A stretch of 64,000 nucleotides of DNA, from positions 11,929,413-11,993,412 of the forward strand of contig NW_025408667.1 in NCBI RefSeq assembly GCF_020360975.1, given 5' to 3'. Position 1 is the stretch's first letter. The number at the start of each line of letters is the position of its first letter. The notes beneath the pieces are model-generated. The model searched no databases. It was not told the DNA's origin and was given only the letters and a program-made list of their open reading frames with translations. The translations under genes were made by a program, and so were the position numbers. Positions 42,953-52,975 of this stretch are shown here, in pieces. Source of the DNA: Hirsutella rhossiliensis (lineage: Eukaryota > Ascomycota > Sordariomycetes > Hypocreales > Ophiocordycipitaceae).

Positions 42953-42960
42953 TTAGCCCC

Positions 42961-43381
42961 CTACTTCTCTCTGGCGCTGGTGCCCTTTTTCCTGCTGCTG
43001 ATCCCCTCTACAACGATCGTAGGGCCGTCGTCTATACGGTCTGGTGCCGTTACTATCGACGGGGCGTCGCCATTAGTCCTAGCCCGTAGTGGTCCGCGTA
43101 TTCTCTTGCCCTGTATCTGCAGCTGTGGTTGTATTCCTTCGACTTGCCCCTGGATTTGGGCCGGCTGCGCTTCCGTTGCCACTCGTCGGTACTGGTATGG
43201 TCCATCGTTCTCGAGAGCCGGGCCGTATCTCTGTTCGTACCTATCCAAGGCCGCTGTCTGTTGCATATTGTCTAAAGAGGTCCAGGTCGGGTCTTGCCAA
43301 CCTTGCCAGCGTACAAGGACTTCCCGCCTACGGCCGCGGCCGATTCTCTTCCACTTAGCGCATAGTATTTCCTCTACTATA
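42961..43381 (-). CDS. Gypsy-2 chromodomain and C-terminus
   Basis: Reverse-strand frame starting after Fot1-2 reads VEEILCAKWKRIGRGRRREV, LVRWQGWQDPTWTSLDNMQQ, a chromodomain with the typical aromatic residues, then a Gln- and Arg-rich tail ending KKGTSAREK. With Fot1-2 and one TA removed, the frame joins without a break to RNase H (KVQVAECF-IVEEIL), so the integrase segment is missing by an in-frame deletion that predates Fot1-2. Confidence 0.85.
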
Positions 43382-45227
43382 AGTCCCTGCACATAGAAAT
43401 GGGCACCCCCCTGTTTTGGGCACCCCAAAAAAATCACGACCATTTTCAACACCATTAATTCAATCCCTTCTCACTGCCCACCACCGTGCACTACGATACA
43501 ATCGTCACCTATTTCTGAAACCTCAGCTTCGGTTTCATCAGATTCTTCATTCTCAGCTGCGTTCACCTCCTCCTGCGCCCGTCGTATTGCCTCAATATTG
43601 GCGAACCTCGAATTCGGGCTCGTGACCACCCTCTTCCTTTTTCGGCTTGACGGCCGCCAATTGTGTTTCCAGTGCCTGAATCTGCAATTGAGCTTTTGCT
43701 AAAGGCCATCCTTCTCGTCAAACCCTTTTGTAATCTTCCTGAACAGCAATCTCTTCGTGGGCACGTCGTCGTCTAGCTGGTTGAATTGAACTACCTGAAC
43801 CTTCAGATCTTGCGAGCGCCTCGGGGTCGACCACGCAATCTGGGATGTGTCTGATTGCCAGTCACTGGTGGGTAAGTGGCTATTGAATGCATTGGCCACA
43901 TTTTTCGCGTTCTTTTGCGTCTGTTGCTGTTCTCCAGCAGAAGAGGGCTCAAAGTGGCTTCGCCATCGACACCGGCCACAAACCCGTCGCTTTCCAGCCA
44001 CCCTTGATGTTTGACACAGTGAGCGCTTGCTCGCGTGCTTTCTGGTAGCAGGAAAGAAAGTTTTGCTTGCCGACTGGGCTTGAATCGGTCAGGAGGCTGA
44101 GAAATCCGACCTGTTTGCGGTAGTAGTGCTTAAGAGCGGAAGACAGACAAATCGAGCGGTTGCAGCACATGAGAGGTATGGGGAGGTAAGAAAGAAGGTG
44201 AATCTGATGCTGGTAGCATAGATACATGAAGTCAACCGTCTCGTGACTTCCGTGGCCGTCCAATACTAGCAGTCTTCGCTCCGAAGGGTCGGGTGGCTGG
44301 GTTCTTGGAATGAACACCTTTCGAGCCACTCCACCGCAGTTTGGTCCGAAGTCCAGCCGTTCTTTGTCGCAGTGAATTGCCAGTCACTAAAAGTACTGAG
44401 ATCTTCTGGGAACCACTGTTGCTGGACCGATTTGCCCTTGAAAATGACGAGTGGAGGGAGGAAGGTGCCGGCAGCGGACACGCACTCGATGAACGACGTC
44501 CAGACCCGAGAACCAGGCGTCTTCTTTTGTACAGATCGTTTTTCAGCACTGCCAACGACCAGGCCATTCTCCCCAAGTCCTTCCATGATGCCTGCTTCAT
44601 CCATGTTGTACCTGTTCTCCGGCTTAATAGCCAGAATCTCGGAAGGAAGAAATTGTTGAACCAAGGCCGAATTACCTCGGTAGAAGCGCCGTTGACACGC
44701 GCAGAGTCTCTGTGATGGCACTTCTGGGTCCGAACTGCAGGATTTCGTCTTAAAAATGCTTGCATCCAGTGTTTTCCGAGCGGTGTGTGGTCTCCTTTGA
44801 CGGCGAGCATGCGCTGCGCGAACTGCCTGATCTGCGAGTGAGTGGGAGGAAGGCCCAAGGCGTCCTGAATGAGAATCCATTCGGTAAGTTGCTTTTCCTG
44901 TGTCTGAGAAGCCTCTGAAGAGCAGAAAATGCATCCTTTCTGCATTCGTGACCATGCATGCGATTGTAAAGAGTTGCCCTCAGGACGCCCCAATCGCGAG
45001 CAGCCTTCTTGGCGGATCCGCCATTGGCGATTGCCTCAAGGGCGCTGTGAATGTCAGACTCTGTATATTTCATCAGTAGTGGCTTGAAGACACATGCGTC
45101 AATTTTTTAGCAGATTGGATGCGTTTCCGCGGTGAAATTTGCTGTTGAAGTTGACGCAGCCGTTTAGGTTGGGCACCCATCTTGGGTGCCCAAAACAGGG
45201 GGGTGCCCATTTCTATGTGCAGGGACT
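43382..45227 (-). mobile_element. Fot1-2: Fot1/pogo copy inside Gypsy-2
   Basis: An 1846-bp copy with the same 44-bp terminal inverted repeats as Fot1-1, flanked by TA at 43380-43381 and 45228-45229. It is inverted relative to Fot1-1, with about 1.0 kb between them. Confidence 0.95.
43590..45073 (-). pseudogene. Fot1-2 transposase
   Basis: Reverse-strand equivalent of the Fot1-1 gene, starting at 45073 with the same MKYTESDIHSALEAIANGGS. The first 20-odd residues read on as AKKAARDWGVLRATLYNRMH without the break seen in Fot1-1. Later breaks remain: YNMDEAGIMEG, LLVLDGHGSHETVDFMY and LKHYYRKQVGFLSLL fall in three frames. A Fot1 enzyme of about 500 residues would be expected; no single frame covers it here. 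Confidence 0.9.
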
Positions 45228-45229
45228 TA

Positions 45230-46073
45230 AAGCACTCGGCGACTTGTACCTTCAGCTTAAGCTTGGGGTCGAGGGACCGAGATCCGTTTCGTACCGCGTT
45301 ATAAACGCTTGTAAAGACTGGATCCTGGTTTGCCGTTTGCTGCCATAATTGTTGTAGCTCTGGGTCGTGGAAAACCGTGTGTTCTTCTTCGCCTTCTCCC
45401 GCTTGAGTCGACGTTACTCCGACGTAGGTACGTAGGGCTGCTTCTGGAATAAGCTGCATATCTCGTGCTTCGTGATCCGCTTCGTTTGGTCGGTCCTGTT
45501 CGCGGCGAGAGAGCGCGTCTGGCACCACTGCTTCCCGTCCCGGACGGTACTGGAGCTGGAAGTTAAAACGCGAGAGATATTCAGCCCAACGTGCCTGCCT
45601 TTCCGAGAGCTGTTGGCGCGTCATGAAATACTCGAGGTTCTTATGGTCGGTAAGGATAACGAAGTTATCACAGCTTCGTAGCTCGGCTGACCATTGTTCG
45701 AGACAACGAATAATAGCGAGCATTTCCTTATCATGGATTGGGTAGTTGCGCTCAGCCGGTGATAGCTTCTGCGAGTGGAGCGCTACTGGCTTGCGTTGTC
45801 CGTCGACTTCCTGCGTAAGTGTGCCCCCAAGCGCCCAGCCGCTACAGTCTGCTTCTACGAAGGTTGGCCTCTCGAAATCCCATTGAGTAAGAATAGGGGC
45901 GTTCGTAAATAGCGTCTTTAGTGTCTGGAACGCCATATCGTGCTCGTCCGTCCACTTGAACTTAGTCCCCTTTCCTGTTAGTGCTGTTAGGGGTGCAGTT
46001 ATTTCCGAGGCTTGCGGTATAAATATCCGGTAGTAGTTAACGAATCCTAGAAAACTGCGCACCCCCTTCTGGG
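45230..46073 (-). CDS. Gypsy-2 RNase H region
   Basis: Reverse-strand frame downstream of hAT-2b: KGVRSFLGFVNYYRIFIPQA, FVEADCSGWALGGTLTQ (RNase H first Asp as EADCSGWA), HDKEMLAIIRCLEQWSAEL and VILTDHKNLEYFMTRQQLSE, then VVPDALSRREQDRP. It ends with the start of the integrase zinc region (KLKLKVQVAECF), where Fot1-2 is inserted. Catalytic residues D, E, D appear present. Confidence 0.9.
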
Positions 46074-47554
46074 CAGGGTGGTTTTCCATACATGGAAAGG
46101 CCTGCAATCGATAATCGGTATCGGCCCCACATTTATTGCAAGTATTGCAATACACCTTTCCATACTTGGTCCGTGCACGACGACAAAATGTCACTGAAGA
46201 CACCTTCGACAAGATGGACAAATTCACACCATATGGTGAATTAAAAATACGAAGTAATTGATTGAGCTCAATGATAATGTCCAAAAGAGAGGGTAGGCAA
46301 ATCTTACGTGTTTTGTTCCAAGACGAGGAGGGAAATCAGACGGGAATTTGCACGAATTCTCACGCCACGGTCACGCCACCGCCCTTCCTCTTCAAGACAT
46401 TGTTCTTCACCCAATGCTTCAACCAATTCTCCTTTTCAATTTGGTCCGCATCCAATTGTGCCCTTTCCCAGGAGATCGTACGACGAGCCCCTGAAAACAC
46501 CTGTTCCGGCTCGTCGCTCATCGCTGGCATTGATAGGATGTCTATTGCCATTCGTGATAACTTCGGCCGTCGGTTCCTATGTCGCTCTTGAAGCCACCAT
46601 GATAAAGCAGTTGTTGGCGCAATCTCATATGGATCACCTGAGATGTAATCTTCATACTCGTCTTGACTTGTAGGTCGAGCACAATTCTGCAGATTTCTTG
46701 AAATACGATCAAATGCATCAAGGCCATTGTCTTCTTCTTCGTCCAGTACATGATACGAAATTGTACCGTCGTTTGTATTTCGGTAAGAGTAGCAAAGGTC
46801 TTTGACCCGTTTGAAAGCAGTTTTATGCCACTTCTTCTAATTTGAGTGGATGTACGTCGTGCGATAGCTTGGATGAAGGACCAAAGAAGCGGCGTAATAG
46901 GGCGAATTCTCTTTATTGATAATTTCTTGGTCAAGGTAGCCTTTGAAGACACGGCCCAGATCCCACGCTTGCCCGTAGAGTTGATCAAATCCTTCGATGA
47001 TGGACGGTTGAAGAGGAGATAAATTCTCTGCGACGTTGATGACATACTTTCTTGCCCTCAGGGTGTTTTCGAAAGCTGGCGGTGACAGAAGTACTGTAGG
47101 GATCATTCTGGGGACAATAAAGATAATATATGAGGCGGTTCCTGCCTTTGAACTCCGCTTCCCCTAACCCTTTTACTACCGGTACATTACTGCCAGATGA
47201 GCATGTTTTCATGATCCAAAAGCAGGTTTTTCTCTTGTCTTGGGAGATATAGACGCGAATGAATCCGAAGCAATGGATTCAGAATCGAAGAAACATAACT
47301 AACACAGGCTCAGAATCCATTGTCGCCAGGTGATAATGGTATGCTGTGGGTTGGTGGTGAGGCTGATTTTGTGGATGTGCGGATTTGTAGCGGGGGTTCC
47401 AGGCCCACAGCCCCTGTAGGTAGCCCCCTGTAGGAACCCTTGTTAGTGGCGTGGTTCAGCCAATAGTATGGAAATACATGGATCCATATCCATACCTATT
47501 CCATGCCATTCATGGAAAGGGTATTTCCATATTTAGATATGGAAAACCACCCTG
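46074..47554 (-). mobile_element. hAT-2b: deleted hAT element inside Gypsy-2
   Basis: A 1481-bp copy of hAT-2a in reverse orientation, with the 8-bp duplication CTTCTGGG at 46066-46073 and 47555-47562. Removing it rejoins RT and RNase H of Gypsy-2 in frame (VTQKGVRSFLGF). Its length and internal deletion match hAT-2a. Confidence 0.95.
46306..47106 (-). pseudogene. hAT-2b transposase remnant
   Basis: Same C-terminal half as in hAT-2a, split into the same frames, including AIDILSMPAMSDEPEQVFSG with one substitution (EPEQ for EPER). A run-length difference in the last frame (AAGAGGAAGGGCGG versus AAGAGGGAAGGGCGG) alters the end. Confidence 0.85.
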
Positions 47555-48959
47555 CTTCTGGGTAACGGGGACTGCCCACTCGACTATTGCTCGTATCTTG
47601 TCGGGATCTGCCTGAATGCCAATTCCTGCGTGAATAATGAATCCTAGGTACTTAATCCGCTTGACTCCAAATTCGCATTTCTCCGGGTCTAGGTGTAGTC
47701 CATGCTCGGCGAGGCGTTCTAAAACTAACCGTACCTTCCGGAAATGGTCTTCTCTGCTCCCGCTCGAATAGATAAGTATATCGTCCATATAAGCAGAGGC
47801 GAACTCGTCGAGGTAGTCTCGTAGGATACCGTTAATATACCGCTGGAAGGTTGCTGGCGCGCCACTTAGCCCGAACAGGGTAACCATCCATTCGAAGAGA
47901 CCGTACCGGGTGCGGAACGCTGTCTTCCACTCGTCTCCTTCTGCAACCCGTACTTTATGGAACGCTTGTACCACGTCGACCTTAGTGAACCACTTCGCAT
48001 CTTTTAGGTTGCGAAGTGTGTCCCTATTAGAGGAAGGGGTAACGGTCCGACTTAGTGATTGCGTTCAACGCTCTGTAGTCACAACAGAATCGCAGCCCGC
48101 CACCTGGTTTCCTCACAAACAGGGCTGGAGCTGCTGCTTCTGAACTGCTTGCACGGATAAATCCTTTATCCACTAGGTCTCGTAGAGTCTTCTTAAGAAC
48201 CAGGAGTTCCTCTCGTGACATACCGTATAGTGCTCCATACGGTAGTGGTAACTGCTGGCCATTCGGGTCCTCCTTGATTCTGATTTCGTGGTCTATGCCT
48301 GGCTTATGAGGATTCAGCTTATCAGCTTCCTTCTTCATAAATAGAGGCAGTAAATCGTGGAACCGCTGGGGTATCGTTCGGCGTAGCTCTGCTTCTGACA
48401 TGGGTTTCTTTGGTGATAACGCCCTTTCGATATCCTTCATGCTGATAGCGAAAATCGCCGTGGCAGCTGCCTCTCTTCCTTCCTGCTTGCGGATCCTTTC
48501 AAAGTAACCCACAAAGGTACTGGCTAGTACGTGCTTTGCTTCTTCGAACTCCTTGGCTTTCGCAGAATATTCTCCTTCCCCGAGGTGATCTACCCAGTCT
48601 TGTGTAGGTTCATGCCATAGTCGTTTCTCGTGGGGCACTGAGTACGACTTTGTGTGGCATAACCAGGGTTTTCCTAGGATTAGGGGGAATTCCAATCGGG
48701 GCACCACGTAGGCACAGATCGTCTGTATGTGGCCGTTGACCTCCATTGATAGCCATACGAGGCCCCTAATCGTTGCTCCTTCCATTGCCCCTGATGCTCC
48801 TGTAATAGCTCGCGGTGCTATTTCCACTATAGGAACTTCCAACTTCTCGACGACTTCTTCGTCAACCGCGGCGTAGCACTGGCATCCCTCGTCTACGAGT
48901 GAGGAGAAGAGATTGGTCCTATTGATAATGCTTCGAATTATTGTAGGACCAACTTCCAT
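47555..48959 (-). CDS. Gypsy-2 protease and reverse transcriptase
   Basis: Reverse-strand frames 48027-48959 and 47510-47974. The protease-like site is FSSLVDEGCQCYAAVDEEVV, with Glu after the catalytic Asp. RT shows LPLPYGALYGMSREELLVLK, PALFVRKPGGGLRFCCDYRA, LNAITKSDRYPFL, VAEGDEWKTAFRTRYGLFEW, VTLFGLSGAPATFQRYING and catalytic YMDDILIYS. A break near 48020 is needed between the two frames. RT is otherwise complete up to hAT-2b. Confidence 0.9.
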
Positions 48960-49346
48960 TTTCCTGAGAACTTCTCTTCTTTGCCACTGCTCCGTTCTTT
49001 GGCCTCGAGACCCGTCTTTGTTTCGAGGCTACGCATTTCCCGAGAGGGATGGGGTCTCGCTAAGTCCTGACTCTTCCTCACTAGAGTCGTTACCATCATC
49101 TTCCAGCAAGGGCATGATCCTAGCGGTGCGGACTTTACATCCCTCGACCGGCTAGGGTCCTGTCCTGGCGAGTAGGGCAAGCGGCAATGAAATGGGTGTT
49201 GTCGCCGCAGCGGAGACAACGACCCTCGTCACGGCGTTTATTCCGTTCGTCCTCGGATACCCACCTCGCCCGTTGCTTCCGTCCTGACCTAGGCTGGAAG
49301 CGAACCGTCTTGCTCGTCTCGCGAAGAAGAGAGCATAAGTGGGCAT
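48938..49346 (-). pseudogene. Gypsy-2 gag zinc knuckle region
   Basis: Reverse-strand text in two frames: RARWVSEDERNKRRDEGR then CLRCGDNTHFIAACPTRQ, a CX2CX4HX4C zinc knuckle typical of the gag C-terminus, followed by a charged stretch (EKEEKFSGKWKLVLQ) leading to the protease. A frame change lies near 49170. Confidence 0.75.
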
Positions 49347-49785
49347 AAAAGTGGATAAAGGGACTTTTCGTAGGTAGATTCTCAGATGATCTGATAGTCG
49401 GTGATGTGCATGTGTTTTTTTTTTCTGTCCAGTTGCCCTGTATCCGTCTAGCCCTCCCTTTTATATCCTCTGTGCCTTCCCTATGTTCATATCCCGTGTT
49501 CAGGTATAATATACATTCTATCAGGAAGAGGGCACTCCTTGCCTCTCACTGAAGGCCGCGTAAGCCATCTACGTCAGCACATTCAGCTCGATCTCCCCGA
49601 TCAATAGCTTTCCAAGCTATTAGGTCGATAGTTCAATCTCTTGAGGTCCCCGAGCCAGTAAAAGATATACCGGACTCCTTGGAGGATCCCGATCGAATAG
49701 GAGATCCTCCGGACCCCTCAGTGGTCTAGGAAGAAGAAACAATAGTCTGCAGACTTTCTTCTTACCTGGTTTGAAGCTGTATTAC
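49347..49785. other. Unexplained insert of about 440 bp in Gypsy-2 gag, with tRNA-like patch
   Basis: Sequence between the gag body and its zinc knuckle that does not read as gag in any frame. It contains a T9 run (49418), a GGAGGATC...GATCCTCC stem (about 49680-49710), and at 49585-49650 a tRNA-like patch: anticodon arm ATAGCTTTCCAAGCTAT (49604-49620, anticodon TCC) and a T-arm-like AGTTCAATCTC. The acceptor and D arms do not pair, so this is not a functional tRNA. It may be a tRNA-derived SINE or another solo insertion. Confidence 0.4.
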
Positions 49786-50845
49786 CTAGAGACCTAGGGA
49801 CCTCAACTCGTTCGGACCTTCTTCTCGACAGCTCGTTCCACTTGACCCCTGGCCGTTCGCCCGTCCTCTCTGACCCTGCCCCTGAGTGCGTGTAACCGTC
49901 ATTATTACGTCGCCGTCATGGTCGCGTGCGTCACGTGCGTTCTGCTCGGCGGGTAACGTTGCTGACGGTGCCGGGGTGTTGTCGTTACCGGCGACCTGGA
50001 TGTTGCCGATGCCTGATGCCTGCCCTTGGTCACGTTGCCCGCGGGAGCCCTGCTTCCTCTGCAACGCCTTAAACTTCGCGGTGTGCTCGAACGCCCAAGC
50101 AATCGGGTGTAGACGTTGGATGTACTCGTTGTAGTCCTTCGGCATGATAACCGGGACTAGTTGCTCACGGAGAGCAGGAGAGATCGAGTTCCGTAGCCAT
50201 GCGAGCTTGGAAGCATTATCCCAGCTCGCGCCGCCCGCTTTGGTCAATGTTTCCTCGAATTCAGGAGGAACTTCCCAAACTCTTGGCTGTCTCGTTGAAT
50301 GAGGGTGCGCAGCCTGTCCTGCGCCCTCTCTGTCTGCTGCACGCTGCCGAACGTCTGGGCTAGGTGCGAGAAGAATTTCCGGGGTCTGGGTTGCCCTTCG
50401 CGCTCTTTGCCTCCAAAACCCTCGACTCTCCTCATCATCTGATCCGGCAAGGTCTGCAGGATCTCGTACCACACGACGTTGTTATTGCCGTTTAGGCCTC
50501 CTCTTCGTCGGTATTGTACTTAAATACCAGACGGTCGAGGTAGAAGTGGAAGGACTCGGGTTGACCGTTCCACTTCGGCCAAGTCATCGGCTTGCGCTTC
50601 TTGCCACGGTCCATTTCCTGGGCTGCTTCCGGCCTCGGTTCGACGGGTAAGATCGCCGGGGTACTGAGCACCCCCGGGCTGGGTGTCAACGGTGGCGCTG
50701 CTAGGCCTAGCCCGGTGAACATCTTCCGCAGTTCTTCGTCTCCCGCGATCCCAGATAAGATCTGCAAGAGCTCTTGCTCCTTCCCTCCATCGGCTCGTTG
50801 CGCCGCCGGTCGCGGTGCCCCTGCATAACTACTATTGTCCTCCAT
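49786..50845 (-). pseudogene. Gypsy-2 gag
   Basis: Starts at 50845 with MEDNSSYAGAPRPAAQRADG and continues through MTWPKWNGQPESFHFYLDRL, then, in neighbouring frames, WYEILQTLPDQMMRRVEGFG, IQRDSQEFGKFLL and EFEETLTKAGGASWDNASKL, IMPKDYNEYIQRLHPIAWAF. These fit fungal gypsy gag (Retrotrans_gag type). Two or three frame changes occur near 50490 and 50270. Ends LRSLGL at 49786, where the insert begins. Confidence 0.8.
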
Positions 50846-50904
50846 CTTGTTCGTCCGTCTCGTCGTCCGATCGATCGTCCGTCTCGTCGTTTAGCCTATC
50901 GCCT

Positions 50905-51001
50905 GTCTTGCTGTCTGTCCTGCTGACTGTCCTGCTGTCTGTCCTGCTGTCTGTCCTGCTGTCTGTCCTGCTGTCTGTCCTTCTGTCTGTCCTGTCTTTT
51001 G
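50905..51001 (-). repeat. 12-bp minisatellite at the Gypsy-2 leader
   Basis: About seven imperfect tandem copies of CTGTCTGTCCTG. On the reverse strand they read as repeated R-T-D-S, upstream of the gag ATG. It lies between the 5' LTR and the gag start. Confidence 0.85.
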
Positions 51002-51019
51002 TTAACTGGTAGCTCAATA

Positions 51020-51194
51020 TGTTACGGGGTCAGCACTGTTGGCACAGGTGCTGGGCGTAATTGATGTAAATTGAGCTACAAAGAGTGTAAAGGGGAGACG
51101 TGTCTACATCGCTCCCTTAGGAGTCGTGTCCGTGGCGCTCGCACGTGACTAGTCTGGCCATGCCAGATCTACACATCGGGGCGTAGCCCTTACA
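51020..51194 (-). repeat. Gypsy-2 5' LTR
   Basis: Plus-strand text starts TGTTACGGGGTCAGC and ends GTAGCCCTTACA. On the reverse strand this is the upstream LTR. The sequence after its internal end, TATTGAGCTACCAGTTAAC, is not a primer site I recognise. Confidence 0.92.
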
Positions 51195-52975
51195 ATACAG
51201 CTTTGTTCATCGCAACCGCAATGAGCTAGGTTGCAGCTGGTTCGATGGATTTGACATTGCACGGAAAAGCCGATAATACCTCTAGGTATAAGGCATATTT
51301 TGAGCTTGTAAGTTGGTCTACAAAATCTCAGATTCGTTACTAATTGTGGAAGATCCGAGCGAAAATCGAGAAATACGACATTGTCCCTTGCAACACGTAT
51401 AATATGGATGAAAAAGGCTTTCTCTTGGGTGTGATCAATCGAACTAAGAGAGTCTTCACCCTTGATCTCAAAAAGCAAGGCAAATTGCTCGGCGCATTGC
51501 AAGACGGCAATCGATCCTGGATTACGTTCGTGGCTTGCATCTGCCAGGACATGACATCACTGCCTCCTTTTCTCATCTACCAAGGCAAGCCAGGACAAGT
51601 CCAAGATTCTTGGCTTACGGACTTTGACCCAGAGCATCAATCAGCATTCTTCACAACCTCAGAGACGGGCTGGACTAACCACGAGCTTGGGAAAGAGTGG
51701 CTCGTCGGCGTTTTTGATCGGTTTACCAAGGCAAAAGCACGAAATGGACGTGATTATCGCCTTCTTATTACCGACGGACACTCCAGCCATATTAATATGG
51801 GCTTTCTGGAGTGGTGCGACCAGCATCGGATCATCGTGGCGGTGTTTCCTCCTCACTCTACCCATCGGCTCCAGCCCCTGGACGTATCCCTATTCAGCCC
51901 TCTGTCAACGGCATACACAAATCAGCTTATCCGGTGGACGGCAAAGACTCAAGGGCTCGTTGGGCTGTCCAAGCGCGAGTTCTGGACTTTGTTTTGGAAT
52001 GCATTCGAGGCGTCTTTCTCACCGGAGAACGTTGAAAGTGGGTGGATGCGGACCGGGCTCCTTCCTTTCGATCCCGAAGTCGTCCTATCACAGATTGTGA
52101 AAGACAGAATCGACGATTCCGATGTAGGCAGTGGTTCGGAAGACTCACTAGCATTGCAACAGCCTACTGCTCGAGAATTACGACGGCTTGTGGACAAAGT
52201 AGTCGACAAATCCACCGCAGATTCGGAAGTCAATGCTCGGAAGCTGAAGAGCACTCTCGAAAGCCTTCAATCCGAGGTTGAGCTGCTTAGATATGAGAAC
52301 AAGGGACTCCGTGAGGCAATAATTCATGAGAAGCAGCGCAGGCAGCGTGGTACAGCTCTGAAAGATTATCTCTTTGACCGTACGGATCCTTACTCTGCTC
52401 AGGTCTTCAGCCCGCAAAAAGTGGCCCAAGCTCGAGTGAAGAAAGCTGCGATGGAGGCCCAAAAGAAAGAGAAGGCTCTCCAAAAGGAATCCCAGAAGGT
52501 TCAGCGACAGCAGAAGGCGGAAGAACAAAAAGAGGTCGTGTTGGAGGAAGAGGCAGCGAGAGGAGAAAGGGAGCGAAAATTGCAGGAAAAGAAGCCAGAA
52601 AGCAAGAGAAAGAGGCTAACCGACAGCTTCGTGACGACCTCGGCATCTTAACCGGGAAGGGCACAACAGGGCAGCAAAGCCGGCGGGTGCCTTTTGATGC
52701 ACGAGAGGAGAGTCCAGGGATTCTAGACGAAATAATCGTCGCTCCTCCGTCACCACCAGAGCCTCCGGTAACATCGCAAGCGCCAGATCAGCCAGAGAAC
52801 GACTTAGCAAAGAAGGCAAGGATTCCGCCCGGCCGAACGCCTCGTGCCCAAAGACCTTTTCTGGCTGTTGAGAGTGATCGGGAGATGGTAGTGGGGTATC
52901 GGAGCTCGGGACGGCCGCAGCGGAATAGCAAGCGACCACAATGGCTTGATGACTGCGAAACAGGATGATGCACAT
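51195..52975 (+). pseudogene. Pogo-like transposase, N-terminus lost at the Gypsy-2 border
   Basis: From 51195 the sequence reads HGKADNTSRYKAYFELV, a possible 47-bp intron (GTAAGT donor, TACTAAT branch site, AAG end), then KIRAKIEKYDIVPCNTYNMD. The DDE_1 domain has YNMDEKGFLLGV, YRLLITDGHSSHINMGFLEW and FPPHSTHRLQPLDVSLFSPL, with DDE-type Asp residues in place. The open frame 51344-52651 has a long Lys/Glu-rich coiled-coil tail. A frame change near 52600 leads to RQLRDDLGILTGKGTTGQQS and a further 90 residues to 52968. The helix-turn-helix N-terminus is missing, so this copy was cut when Gypsy-2 arrived or by a deletion at that border. Different family from Fot1-1/2. Confidence 0.88.

Larger units (their letters stand above)
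42776..51194 (-). mobile_element. Gypsy-2: chromovirus lacking integrase, with nested Fot1-2 and hAT-2b
   Basis: Reverse-strand element bounded by LTRs at 42776-42952 (177 bp) and 51020-51194 (175 bp). Gag, protease, RT, RNase H and chromodomain are present, but no integrase. The 3' polypurine tract reads AGTAGGGGGCTAA on the reverse strand next to 42952. No 5-bp target duplication is found (left flank TAGGT, right flank ATACA). Two DNA transposons are nested in it. The LTRs differ at several positions, so this is older than Gypsy-1. Confidence 0.93.

Noticed and set aside
49604..49640. tRNA-Gly(TCC) gene
   Set aside because: Only the anticodon arm pairs well. The D arm, T stem and acceptor stem do not, so it is at most a tRNA-derived remnant.
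50905..51001. CRISPR-like array
   Set aside because: Units are 12 bp and directly adjacent with no spacers, in a fungal retrotransposon; it is a minisatellite.
50815..51012. Forward ORF with repeated LSVLLSVL residues, apparent membrane segment
   Set aside because: It is the translation of the 12-bp minisatellite in another frame, on the non-coding strand of Gypsy-2.
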